The notes under the pieces: model-generated
The model's database searches: none
What the model was told of the DNA's origin: nothing
What the model saw: the letters and a program-made list of their open reading frames with translations, nothing else
Shown here: piece after piece, positions 19,491-31,074 of the stretch
Layout: every line of letters starts with the position of its first letter
Position numbering within the stretch: position 1 is the first letter of the stretch
Made by a program: the position numbers and the translations under genes
Origin: Acidobacteriota bacterium
Lineage (GTDB): Bacteria > Acidobacteriota > Vicinamibacteria > Vicinamibacterales > CAVVIG01
Reading direction: 5' to 3'
Length of the DNA stretch: 64,000 nucleotides
Assembly: GCA_003222535.1 (NCBI GenBank)
Contig: QHWJ01000235.1
Location: forward strand, 1 to 64,000

Positions 19491-19576
19491 TGTATTGCGG
19501 ACTGCGGATTGCGGACTGCGGATTGGATTGCGGATTGAAATCAACAATCAATCCGCAATGCGCAATCCGAGATCCG
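19491..19576. repeat. 7-bp array (attgcgg/actgcgg) followed by inverted copies
   Basis: ttgcggactgcggattgcggactgcggattggattgcggattga then tcaatccgcaatgcgcaatccgag; 9-bp perfect stem gcggattga/tcaatccgc. Confidence 0.9.
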
Positions 19577-19579
19577 AAA

Positions 19580-20251
19580 TTACGCGGTCTTCCTGACGAA
19601 GTAGTCGACGAGCTCCGATGAGGAGTTGTCCATCTCCACGTTGAAGTACTCGATCCGGCCGCTGAGGTAGTTGTAGAACCACACCGCCGGGATGGCGACG
19701 ACGAGCCCGAGCGCGGTCTCGACCAGCGCTTCGGAGATGCCCACCGAGACGGCGCCGATGCCGGCCGATCCGCTGGCGCCGATTCCCTGGAACGCGTTGA
19801 TCACGCCGACGACGGTGCCGAGCAGTCCGACGAACGGCGCCGTCGAGCCGATGGTCGCGAGCGCCGAAACGCCCTTCTTGAGATCCGACGCCGTCAGCGC
19901 GGACGCGCGCTGAACCGATCGGCGCACGGTGTCCATCAGGTCTTCGCGCGTGAGACTCCCGCCGCTTTCCTGCTGGAACTGATACTCCTGCAGCCCGGCG
20001 AGCACGACCTTCGCGAGGTGGCTGTAGCGATAGTTCTTCGACTGGGACAGCGCGATGGCGTCCTTGAGCCGTCCGTCCTTCAGGTGCTTCGCCACCTGCG
20101 GCGCGTACATCTTCGACTGGTTGCGCGCCTGCGTGTAGGTGAAGATGCGCTCGATCGCGACGCCGAACGACCACATCGACATGATGAAGAGAATGAAGCC
20201 CACGCCCTTCGCGATAGGCCCCATCGACTGCCACATTGCCATTAAATCCAC
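19580..20251 (-). CDS. exbB: MotA/TolQ/ExbB proton channel protein
   Basis: STAPFVGLLGTVVGVINAFQGIG. Confidence 0.93.
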   Translation of the reverse strand: MDLMAMWQSMGPIAKGVGFILFIMSMWSFGVAIERIFTYTQARNQSKMYAPQVAKHLKDGRLKDAIALSQSKNYRYSHLAKVVLAGLQEYQFQQESGGSLTREDLMDTVRRSVQRASALTASDLKKGVSALATIGSTAPFVGLLGTVVGVINAFQGIGASGSAGIGAVSVGISEALVETALGLVVAIPAVWFYNYLSGRIEYFNVEMDNSSSELVDYFVRKTA

Positions 20252-20311
20252 GGTCCATCCTCCATCGAGACGAGGCTCGAAGTTCGAAAAACGACTGACG
20301 AGGTTCGATGT

Positions 20312-21037
20312 CTACTGCAAGGTGAAATTCACGGTCACGGTCATGATGACGGGCACGGGCACGCCGTTCAGCAGGGTCGGCGTGAACTGCCACTGCTTCA
20401 CCGCGTCGAGCGCGGCGGCGTCGAGCAAGGGGATCGAGCGGAGCACCTTCGCCTCCTGCACGGCGCCGTTCGGTCCAATCGTCGCCTCGATGATGACGAC
20501 GCCCTGCACGCGCGCTGACTGCGCGATCGCCGGATACACCGGCTTCACGTCTTTCACCTTCGTCGGCTGCTTGATGTTACCGCCGACGCGGACCGGCGCG
20601 GGCGGAGGCGGCGGCGGGGGCGGCGGCGGCGGCGCTTCAGCGAGCCCGCCCACGATGCCTCCGGTCACGCCGCCGACAATGCCGCCTTCGACGCCGACCA
20701 CGGCTTTGTTGCCCGTCTCGATGCCGGTTTCGGGCTTGATTTCCCTCGGGGCTTCAACCGGCGCGGCGTTCGGGCTGACTTCCATCACCGGCTTGGGCGC
20801 GGCGGCTGCCTGCGGCGGCGGCGGGGGGGGCGGGGGCGGCGGCGGGGGCGGGGGCGCCGCAACGAACGCCATCATCGACGGAGGCGTGGGCAACACATCG
20901 GCCGCCATCAGCGGAATGATCACGACGGCCGCGATGATCATCGTGTGAACGATGACCGACAGCGGCACCGTATACCACTTCTGGCTGCCCACTTTGATCG
21001 AGGGCTCGACGATATCGCCGAACATGTCACGTGGCAC
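20312..21037 (-). CDS. tonB: Energy transducer TonB
   Basis: Proline-rich linker, C-terminal TonB domain VKPVYPAIAQSARVQGVVIIEATI. Confidence 0.92.
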   Translation of the reverse strand: MPRDMFGDIVEPSIKVGSQKWYTVPLSVIVHTMIIAAVVIIPLMAADVLPTPPSMMAFVAAPPPPPPPPPPPPPPQAAAAPKPVMEVSPNAAPVEAPREIKPETGIETGNKAVVGVEGGIVGGVTGGIVGGLAEAPPPPPPPPPPPAPVRVGGNIKQPTKVKDVKPVYPAIAQSARVQGVVIIEATIGPNGAVQEAKVLRSIPLLDAAALDAVKQWQFTPTLLNGVPVPVIMTVTVNFTLQ

Positions 21038-21123
21038 GGGGTCTCTCCTCAGACGCCGTCGCGCTCGCGCGTGGCGGCGTTCCTCCTCGAAGGTGTTTCA
21101 AATCAACGGGCGTAAAGGCGCCG

Positions 21124-21154
21124 ATTATAGTCAGTCCAAAAACTGAGAGTCAAC
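21124..21154 (-). promoter_or_regulatory. Sigma70-like promoter of the tonB-exbB-exbD-exbD operon
   Basis: Minus strand TTGACT-18 bp-TATAAT. Confidence 0.75.
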
Positions 21155-21235
21155 GAAGGACTCGAGGACTTAGACACCAGAACGCCCTAAATGGCCACCG
21201 GCCGTCCGCGCGCCCCGCCCGGCTGCCTCCGCCCT

Positions 21236-23719
<2,484 letters not shown>

Positions 23720-23742
23720 TGCACCTCGCGCAAAAGGGGGGA

Positions 23743-24330
23743 TTATATGCGCACCGTGGGCGGCAGAGCCATGCCGCCGGTCAGGAAAATCCGGATGCCG
23801 TCCTCGACGGTGATGTCGGGGAACGCCGCCCGGTCGCGCTCGACGATGACGATCTCGCCCAGGTAGAGGTGGTTGGTCGGAACGTAGACGGCCAGCATCG
23901 GCTCGGGGCCACGTCCCCGATCGACCGTGAATTCACGCGTCTGGAAACCGAGCGCATAGCCGTGCCTCGGATCCTCCACCAGCACGACGCGCTTGAAACC
24001 GAGCTCGTTGTCGGGTGAAAACGCGGCGATGAGCTGCTTGACCGGCGCGTAGATCGTCCGGAACACCGGCACCTTCAAGAGCCACGATTCCGCGCGCTGC
24101 AGCACGCGGAGGCCGATGACGTTTCTCGCGAGCGCCCCGACCAGCACGAGCGCTGCGGCCGTCGACGCGGTCCCGAGCCCCGGTATCCGGCGTCCGAGCA
24201 GCCGGTCGTACATCGGCGTGGTCAGGCCGTCGACGACGTTGAAGATCCAGATGAAGGCGGCGACGCTGATGAACAGCGGCACCGTGACGAAGAACCCCGC
24301 GACGAAGCTGCGGCGCAGCCACTGGATCAC
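23743..24330 (-). CDS. DUF502 family membrane protein
   Basis: GFFVTVPLFISVAAFIWIFNVVDGL..IPGLG, VFVPTNHL-type YVPTNHLYLGE. Confidence 0.85.
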   Translation of the reverse strand: MIQWLRRSFVAGFFVTVPLFISVAAFIWIFNVVDGLTTPMYDRLLGRRIPGLGTASTAAALVLVGALARNVIGLRVLQRAESWLLKVPVFRTIYAPVKQLIAAFSPDNELGFKRVVLVEDPRHGYALGFQTREFTVDRGRGPEPMLAVYVPTNHLYLGEIVIVERDRAAFPDITVEDGIRIFLTGGMALPPTVRI

Positions 24331-24334
24331 GCGA

Positions 24335-25138
24335 TTACGTCCATCCGGCCGCTACCGCGGCGAGCAGCGCGATCCCGAAGAGGATGCGGTACCACGCAAA
24401 CGGCGCGAACCCGGATCGCTTGACGAAATTCAGGAACGGCCTGACGACGAGCGCCGACGCGATGAACGCCATGACGAAACCGACCGCGATTTCCAGCCCG
24501 CGCGCCGAACCGAGGTCGTGACGCACTTCCAGCAGGTTTTTTCCGAACGCCGCCGCCATCGTCGGCATCGCGAGGAAGAAGGTGAACTCCGCGGCCGCCG
24601 CGCGGTCCACCCGCATCGCCATCGCCGCCACGATGGTCCCTCCCGATCGCGAGACGCCCGGGACGAGCGCGAGCGCCTGAAAGGATCCGATGGCGAGCGC
24701 GCGCCCGAAGGGCAGGCTGTCCACATCGAACAGATCCGGCTTCGGGCGGAACCGCTCGACCAGCAGCATGACGATGCCGCCGGCGATGAACGCGATGGCG
24801 ATGACGCCGAAGCTCTCGTACAGGACGCCTCTCACGAACTTGGACAACAGCCCGCCGGCCACCAGAGCGGGCACCGTCGCGAGGCCGATCATCAGCGCGA
24901 AATGGCGCGCTTCCGGCCTGGACGGCAACCCGGCCAGGACGGCGATGAGCTTCTCGCGATACAGCCACATCACCGCGAAGATCGAGCCGAGTTGAATCAT
25001 CACCGTGAAGACGCCGCCAGGATCGTCATAACCGAGCAGGCGACTGCCGATCAGCAGGTGCGCTGTCGAAGAGACCGGCAGGAATTCCACCAGCCCTTGA
25101 AGGATTCCGAGCAGCGCGGCTTTGAGAAGGGTCGGCAT
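24335..25138 (-). CDS. uppP: Undecaprenyl-diphosphatase
   Basis: GILQGLVEFLPVSSTAHLLI; PGVSRSGGTI. Confidence 0.96.
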   Translation of the reverse strand: MPTLLKAALLGILQGLVEFLPVSSTAHLLIGSRLLGYDDPGGVFTVMIQLGSIFAVMWLYREKLIAVLAGLPSRPEARHFALMIGLATVPALVAGGLLSKFVRGVLYESFGVIAIAFIAGGIVMLLVERFRPKPDLFDVDSLPFGRALAIGSFQALALVPGVSRSGGTIVAAMAMRVDRAAAAEFTFFLAMPTMAAAFGKNLLEVRHDLGSARGLEIAVGFVMAFIASALVVRPFLNFVKRSGFAPFAWYRILFGIALLAAVAAGWT

Positions 25139-25157
25139 GCCGGGTCAGTCTCAGCTC

Positions 25158-25238
<81 letters not shown>

Positions 25239-25253
25239 CGCGAGACTTGAATG

Positions 25254-26261
25254 CTACGAAGCCCTGGCCTTGCGCTGCGGCTTCGAGCGCCGCGTCGGCT
25301 GCGGCGGCGCGGTCGCCGGAGCGGCGGCGGGCGCGTGCGCGGCGGCGCGCGTGGGCCCCGTGCCGCGCCAGAAGCTGACGATCGCGGCGGCGATGAACAC
25401 GCTCGAGTACGTGCCGGTGATGATGCCGACGACCATCGTGAACGCGAAGCCGTGCAGCACTTCTCCGCCGAAAAAGAACAGCGCCAGGGCGGTGAGCAGC
25501 GCCGTGCCCGACGTGATGACCGTCCGCCCGAGCGTCTGGTTGATCGACACGTTGATGACGTGGTTCAGCGAGTCGCGCCGCATGCCGCGCAGGTTCTCGC
25601 GGATCCGATCGAAGATGACGATCGTGTCGTTGGTCGAGTACCCGGTCATCGTCAGGATGGCGGCGACAACGTTCAGCGACATGTCGTACCGGAAGAACGC
25701 CAGGAATGCGATCGTGATGAGCAGGTCGTGGACCGTGGCAACCACGGCGCCGACGCCGAAGCTGAACTGGAAGCGGAACGCGAGATACAGGAGGATGCCG
25801 ACGAGCGAGAGCACGGTGGCCGACAGCCCCCTGGTCCGCAGCTCCTTTCCGACCGCCGGCCCGACGATCTCGGTCCCGGATTCCTTGAAGGCGCCGACGT
25901 TGCCTTTCTTCAGCGCGTCGACCACCTGTTGCTTGGTCGAGCTGAGGGAGCCACCCGACTCCGCGCCCACATGTGGCACGCGAATCATCACCTGCCGCTG
26001 CGCCGGATCCCCGAAGGTCTGGACGACGACGTTCTGGCCGCCGCCGGGAAACGACTTGTCGAGCGCCTGGCGCACCTGCTGCACGCTGACCGGCTGATCG
26101 AACTGCACGATGACGGCCGTGCCGCCCGCGAACTCGATGCCGAGCGGGATGCCCTTCGTCGCGAAGGTGATCGCCCCCGCGATGATGATGATCCACGAGA
26201 GCGCGATCGCGTGCCAGCGCCAGCGGAGAAAGTCGTACGTGGTGTGCTTGAAAATATGCAT
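25254..26261 (-). CDS. secF: Protein translocase subunit SecF
   Basis: GIEFAGGTAVIVQF; TGYSTNDTIVIFDRIREN. Confidence 0.96.
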   Translation of the reverse strand: MHIFKHTTYDFLRWRWHAIALSWIIIIAGAITFATKGIPLGIEFAGGTAVIVQFDQPVSVQQVRQALDKSFPGGGQNVVVQTFGDPAQRQVMIRVPHVGAESGGSLSSTKQQVVDALKKGNVGAFKESGTEIVGPAVGKELRTRGLSATVLSLVGILLYLAFRFQFSFGVGAVVATVHDLLITIAFLAFFRYDMSLNVVAAILTMTGYSTNDTIVIFDRIRENLRGMRRDSLNHVINVSINQTLGRTVITSGTALLTALALFFFGGEVLHGFAFTMVVGIITGTYSSVFIAAAIVSFWRGTGPTRAAAHAPAAAPATAPPQPTRRSKPQRKARAS

Positions 26262-26263
26262 GG

Positions 26264-27850
26264 TTAGATTGACAGCGCGGCGACCTGGTGGCGCCTCGCG
26301 AGGGCCAGCTCAAACAGCGTCTTCGACACGAAGATCGACGTGAACAGGTTCGACAACAAACCGAAAAAGAGCGTGACGGCGAAGCCGCGGATCGGGCCGG
26401 TGCCGAACTGGAACAGGAACGCCACCGAGATGAGCGCCGCAATATGCGTGTCGAAGAGCGTCCAGAACACGCGCGCGAACCCGGCGTTGATTGACGCGCG
26501 GACGCCACGCTGCGCCTCGATCTCTTCCTTGATGCGCTCGAAGATCAGGACGTTCGAGTCGACGCCGATGCCCATCGTGAGGACGAAACCGGCGATGCCC
26601 GGCAGCGTCATCACGGCGCCGACATACGCCATCAAGCCGAGCAGGATCACCAGGTTGAAGAGCAGCGCGACGACGGCGTTGACGCCCGAGAGCTGGTAGT
26701 AGACCAGCATGAAGAGGATGACGAGCAGCAGACCGACCGTGGACGCCATGACGCCCGAGCGGATCGAATCCGCGCCGAGGCTCGGGCCGATCGTGCGCTC
26801 CTCGAGATAGGTGAGGGTGGCAGGCAGTGCGCCCGAACGCAGAATCAGGGACAGGTTCTGGACTTCTTCGGGCGTGAAGCTGCCGGTAATGCGCCCCTCC
26901 GTGTTGATCCGGCTCTCGAGCGTCGGCGCCGACTGCACGCGGCCGTCGAGGATGATCGCCAGCTGCCGCCCGATATTCTCGCCGCTGACCTTGCCGAACT
27001 TGCGGCCCCCCTCGTTGCTCAGCGTGAAGCTGACGGCCGGCCGGTTGTTTTCGTCGACCGAGGCACGCGCGTTGCGCAAATCCTGCCCCGAGACCGCCGA
27101 GACCTTCTTCACGAGATAGTACACCGTGCTCGTGTCGCCGACCGCGCCGGCGCCCGGCACGATCTCCATGCCCTGGGGCACCTGGCCGTTCACCATCAGC
27201 GCTTCCTTCGTCGGAGACGGCGAGCCTTCCACGATCTTGAGCTCGAGGAGGCCCGGCGATCCGATGATGCCCTTCGCACGCTCGACGTCGTCGACGCCCG
27301 GGAGCTGGACGAGGATCTGATCGGTGCCCTGCTGGGCGATGCTCGGCTCGGTGACGCCGAGCTCGTTGACGCGGCGCTCGATCGTCTGACGTGCCTGGAC
27401 GACGGCCTCTTCGCGCAGGTTCAGCTGGATGTTCGGCTTCATCGTGAACGTGTAGGTGCCGTTGACCCCGGTGCCGCGGTCGAAGTTCGCCTGCACTTCG
27501 GTCGCCGCCGTCCGGAAGGCCGCGTCCTGCGCCGGCGGGATGCCTTCGACGCGGAAATGCACCGGATCGGGCGCGTCCATGTTCGTGACGGGGATGTTGC
27601 GCGTCTTGAGCTCTTCGCGCAGCCGCTCCATCTCCTGTTCCGTCACGATCCGCAACGCGTCGTCGGTCTGCACGCGGAGGACGAGGTGGACGCCGCCCTT
27701 GAGATCCAGGCCGAGCCTGAGCTCCTTGTCCATCAGCCAGCCCGGGGAGTGCACGCCGTAGCGCGCGGCAATCAGCGGATAGACCCCGACGCCGAAGAAC
27801 ACGACGAAGACGACGAGAATGGTGGTGACCTTCCAGCGAAGGTTCGACAT
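26264..27850 (-). CDS. secD: Protein translocase subunit SecD
   Basis: LGLDLKGGVHLVLRV; LTMGIGVDSNVLIFERIKEE. Confidence 0.97.
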   Translation of the reverse strand: MSNLRWKVTTILVVFVVFFGVGVYPLIAARYGVHSPGWLMDKELRLGLDLKGGVHLVLRVQTDDALRIVTEQEMERLREELKTRNIPVTNMDAPDPVHFRVEGIPPAQDAAFRTAATEVQANFDRGTGVNGTYTFTMKPNIQLNLREEAVVQARQTIERRVNELGVTEPSIAQQGTDQILVQLPGVDDVERAKGIIGSPGLLELKIVEGSPSPTKEALMVNGQVPQGMEIVPGAGAVGDTSTVYYLVKKVSAVSGQDLRNARASVDENNRPAVSFTLSNEGGRKFGKVSGENIGRQLAIILDGRVQSAPTLESRINTEGRITGSFTPEEVQNLSLILRSGALPATLTYLEERTIGPSLGADSIRSGVMASTVGLLLVILFMLVYYQLSGVNAVVALLFNLVILLGLMAYVGAVMTLPGIAGFVLTMGIGVDSNVLIFERIKEEIEAQRGVRASINAGFARVFWTLFDTHIAALISVAFLFQFGTGPIRGFAVTLFFGLLSNLFTSIFVSKTLFELALARRHQVAALSI

Positions 27851-27883
27851 GGCTGCTGCTCCCGGGGCGGTCCCCGGCCTCTG

Positions 27884-28225
27884 TTAGGTGTTCGCGGTCT
27901 CCACAACCGGCGGCTGCCCCTGAATGCCGCCGATGGCCGCCCTCGAGACTTCGATTCGAACCTTGTCGGCGATCTGGAGCTGTACCTTGTCGCCGTTCAG
28001 GCGCGTGATCTGTCCGTAAATCCCGCTCGTGGTGATCACCCGGTCGTTCTCTTTCAGGTTATCGAGAAACTCCTGGACCTTTTGCTGCTTGCGCTTGCTC
28101 GGGAGCAGGATGATGAAATAGAAAATCCCCAGAATCAGGATGAACGGGACGACCTGCAGCAGAGGGCTTGCGCCCTCACCGGTCATGCCCAGGGCGACCA
28201 CGAGGCCTCGGTCGAACATCATCAT
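27884..28225 (-). CDS. yajC: Preprotein translocase subunit YajC
   Basis: FILILGIFYFIILLPSKRKQQKVQEFLDNLKENDRVITTSGIYG. Confidence 0.94.
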   Translation of the reverse strand: MMMFDRGLVVALGMTGEGASPLLQVVPFILILGIFYFIILLPSKRKQQKVQEFLDNLKENDRVITTSGIYGQITRLNGDKVQLQIADKVRIEVSRAAIGGIQGQPPVVETANT

Positions 28226-29379
28226 GAATCGTGCGGCTGGCGGGACAAGCTCTGGTGGAACGCTAGCCTGAAACTTTCGAACCGCCCGAACACTATAGCG
28301 TCTCTAATCCGTCGCAGTGTGTCAAGGTAAAAGTTGAGGTTATGCAACGTGTTAAGGGTGGAGGCGCTCATTTCGCCTGCCAGAAAGAGGTGCCGCAAAT
28401 ACGCCCGCGAACAGGTCGCGCACGTGTGGCAGTGACACGCGGGATCGGGAGGCCGGTCGTCCTCCGCGTACCGGGCGTTCTTGATGTTGATGCGACCGTC
28501 GCTCGTGAACAGCTGGCCGTTTCGCGCGTTGCGCGTCGGCAGGACGCAATCGAAGAGATCGATGCCGTGGGCGACCGAGTCGACGAGGTCCGCCGGCGTG
28601 CCGGTGCCCATCAGGTATCGAGGCCGATCCTCCGGCAAACACCGCGCCGTCCGGGACACCATCTCGTACATCACGTCCATCGGCTCGCCGACGCTCAAGC
28701 CACCAATTGCATACGCCTCGAAGCCGACCTCGACCGTCCGGCGCGCGCTTTCCTCGCGCAGCGCCGGGTACACGCCGCCCTGCACGATGCCGAACTGCGC
28801 CTGTCCGGGATTGCTCACCGCCACGCCGGGCACCAGCCCATCGCGAAGCGCGAGAAAACGATCGCGCGCTCGACACGCCCACCGGAGCGTCCGCTCCATC
28901 GAATGGCGCGCCGTCGCTTCGTCTGCCGGATGCGAGAGGCATTCGTCGAGCACCATCGCGATGTCCGATCCGAGCTGCGCCTGCATGTCGGCCGCCTTTT
29001 CCGGTGTCAGCGTGTGCGCCGAACCGTCGAGATGCGACCGAAAATGCGCGCCGTGCTCGTCGACCGTGCGGCGGGCCGCGAGGCTGAACACCTGATACCC
29101 GCCGCTGTCGGTGAGGATCGGCCTCGGCCAGCCCATGAAGCGATGGAGGCCGCCGCGTCGGGCAATCAGATCGTCCCCGGGCCGAAGCGAGAGGTGGTAG
29201 GTGTTGCAGAGCAGGATCTCCGCGCCGAGCGATTCGAGATCGCGATGCGTGACGCCCTTCACCGCGCCTTGCGTGGCAACCGGCATGAACGCCGGCGTGT
29301 CGACGACACCGTGGGGCGTGGTGATCCGGCCGCGCCGCGCGCGTCCGTCCGTGTGTGTCACCTGAAAGTCGAAGGACAC
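28222..29379 (-). CDS. tgt: tRNA-guanine transglycosylase
   Basis: DSGGYQVFSL; GIVQGGVYPALREES; zinc motif CHCHTC; GTG start. Confidence 0.96.
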   Translation of the reverse strand: MSFDFQVTHTDGRARRGRITTPHGVVDTPAFMPVATQGAVKGVTHRDLESLGAEILLCNTYHLSLRPGDDLIARRGGLHRFMGWPRPILTDSGGYQVFSLAARRTVDEHGAHFRSHLDGSAHTLTPEKAADMQAQLGSDIAMVLDECLSHPADEATARHSMERTLRWACRARDRFLALRDGLVPGVAVSNPGQAQFGIVQGGVYPALREESARRTVEVGFEAYAIGGLSVGEPMDVMYEMVSRTARCLPEDRPRYLMGTGTPADLVDSVAHGIDLFDCVLPTRNARNGQLFTSDGRINIKNARYAEDDRPPDPACHCHTCATCSRAYLRHLFLAGEMSASTLNTLHNLNFYLDTLRRIRDAIVFGRFESFRLAFHQSLSRQPHDS

Positions 29380-29395
29380 GTGCTAAGTTTAGCCT
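29380..29395. promoter_or_regulatory. Candidate compact bidirectional promoter between tgt and ddl
   Basis: 16-bp start-to-start gap containing GCTAA-gt-TTAGC; -10-like boxes end 7 nt from each GTG. Confidence 0.5.
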
Positions 29396-30547
29396 GTGGA
29401 AAAACTCCGGGTCGGCATCGTCTACGGAGGACGGTCCGGGGAGCACGAGGTGTCGCTCGCCTCGGCCGCGGCGGTCTTTCAGCATCTCGATCCCGCGCGG
29501 TACGAGGCGGTCGCGATCCGGATCGAGAAGGACGGCCGATGGGCGTTGCCGGACCGACCGCCGGCGTTGATGGCAGCGGCCGACGTGATTCAGGCCGCGC
29601 GCGCTTCGGACAGCCCTGGCGGCGGGGCTGAGCCGGGCGTCACGCGGGAAGCGCACCTCGTCGCGCATCCCGGCAGCGAGACGCTCCTCACCATCGATCG
29701 CCACGCTCCGCAGCCGGTGGTCGCCGGTCTCGCGCTCGACGTCGTGTTCCCCGTGCTGCATGGTCCGTACGGCGAGGACGGCACCGTCCAGGGGCTGCTC
29801 GAGCTGGCGAACGTGCCCTACGTGGGCGCGGGCGTGCTCGCGTCCGCCGTCGGCATGGACAAGGCCGTGATGAAGCTCGTCTTCGCCGCGAACAGGCTGC
29901 CCATCTGCGACTACGAGGTGGTGCTGAAGCGCGACTGGCAGCGCGACGAGCGCGCGATTCTGCAGAAGGTCGTCAATCGCCTCGGCTTCCCCGTCTTCGT
30001 GAAGCCGGCCAACCTCGGGTCGAGCGTCGGCATCTCGAAAGCGAAGCACGTCGCGGAGCTGCGCGCCGCCATCAAGCTCGCCGCGGAGTTCGATCGCAAG
30101 ATCGTCATCGAGGCCGCCGTGTCTCAGGCGCGCGAGATCGAAGTCGCCGTCCTCGGCAACGACGAGCCCGAGGCGTCGGTCCCGGGCGAGATCATCACGT
30201 CGCGCGAGTTCTACGACTACGAAGCGAAGTACATCAGCGACGATTCGCGCACGCTGATTCCGGCGCCGCTCGACGACGCCCAGGCCGCCGGCGTGCGCGC
30301 ATTGGCAATCGCCGCGTTCAAGGCGATCGATGGCGCCGGGATGGCACGCGTCGACTTCCTCCTCGCAGGCGACAGCCAGGTTCTGTACCTCAACGAAGTG
30401 AACACGATCCCCGGGTTCACGACGATCAGCATGTACTCGAAGATGTGGGCGGCAAGCGGCCTGCCGTATGCGCGCCTGCTCGATCGCCTGATCGCGCTCG
30501 CGCTCGAGCGTCACCGAGAGAAACAGCAGCTGCGCACGAGCCTCTGA
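29396..30547 (+). CDS. ddl: D-alanine--D-alanine ligase
   Basis: YGGRSGEHEVSLASA; VKPANLGSSVGISK; YLNEVNTIPGFT; GTG start. Confidence 0.96.
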   Translation: MEKLRVGIVYGGRSGEHEVSLASAAAVFQHLDPARYEAVAIRIEKDGRWALPDRPPALMAAADVIQAARASDSPGGGAEPGVTREAHLVAHPGSETLLTIDRHAPQPVVAGLALDVVFPVLHGPYGEDGTVQGLLELANVPYVGAGVLASAVGMDKAVMKLVFAANRLPICDYEVVLKRDWQRDERAILQKVVNRLGFPVFVKPANLGSSVGISKAKHVAELRAAIKLAAEFDRKIVIEAAVSQAREIEVAVLGNDEPEASVPGEIITSREFYDYEAKYISDDSRTLIPAPLDDAQAAGVRALAIAAFKAIDGAGMARVDFLLAGDSQVLYLNEVNTIPGFTTISMYSKMWAASGLPYARLLDRLIALALERHREKQQLRTSL

Positions 30548-30727
30548 CGACATCAGCCGGCCATCATCGGGTGCCGGTCGCCGGACTCACCTCTCCGGTC
30601 ATCTCACGCTCGGTCGCGCGCGATCGCGATCCGCGCGAGCCGATCGGTCGGCGGCGCAAGCTTCTCGCTGCGTTCTTGCGCGCGTTGCGCGGACGAAAGA
30701 TTTTTTGACATTTTGTGAACATTGTGC

Positions 30728-30757
30728 TTGACACTCTGTCGTTACGGTTCATAATCT
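30728..30757 (+). promoter_or_regulatory. Strong sigma70-like promoter
   Basis: TTGACA - 17/18 bp - ATAATC/TAATCT. Confidence 0.7.
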
Positions 30758-30763
30758 ACATCT

Positions 30764-30945
30764 GGTATGAGGATGGTGACATGAGGCCATCCCTAGTGAA
30801 GCTCGATGCGTCGAGCCTCACCTTCCGCCTCGGCGGAGGTTACCCGAAGCGACGGGCGCCGACATCGGGTGAGCGTGCCAGGCGGCAGCCACGGGTGATG
30901 GGCATGAGCGCTCGCGCAGTCTCAATCCCAACATGAAGGGGGGGA
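30764..30945 (+). ncRNA. Candidate structured leader RNA or small RNA (family unknown)
   Basis: Between the promoter and a Lys-rich micro-ORF; successive hairpins GGATGG..CCATCC, GCTCGAtgcgTCGAGC, CCGCCtcGGCGG, CCCGaagcgaCGGG. Confidence 0.4.
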
Positions 30946-30954
30946 TAACAGACA

Positions 30955-31005
30955 ATGGCGAAGAAAGCCAAGGGCGGGAAGAAGAAGGCCGGCAAGAAAC
31001 GATAA
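30955..31005 (+). CDS. 16-aa lysine-rich micro-protein MAKKAKGGKKKAGKKR
   Basis: ATG with purine-rich SD (aaggggggga) 8-10 nt upstream; followed by a terminator; below the ORF-track cutoff. Confidence 0.6.
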   Translation: MAKKAKGGKKKAGKKR

Positions 31006-31024
31006 GCTGACCTCTCCCGTCGAT

Positions 31025-31050
31025 AAAGGGGGCGGCCGTCGCCCCCTTTT
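31025..31050 (+). terminator. Rho-independent terminator
   Basis: aaagggggcg-gccgt-cgcccccttttcc. Confidence 0.85.
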
Positions 31051-31074
31051 CCATTTTCCGAGGTCGGCCGCCCT

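Noticed and set aside
30764-30945. Known riboswitch (cobalamin, c-di-GMP-I, TPP) in the leader
   Set aside because: Characteristic conserved cores not found by eye; left as unknown candidate RNA.
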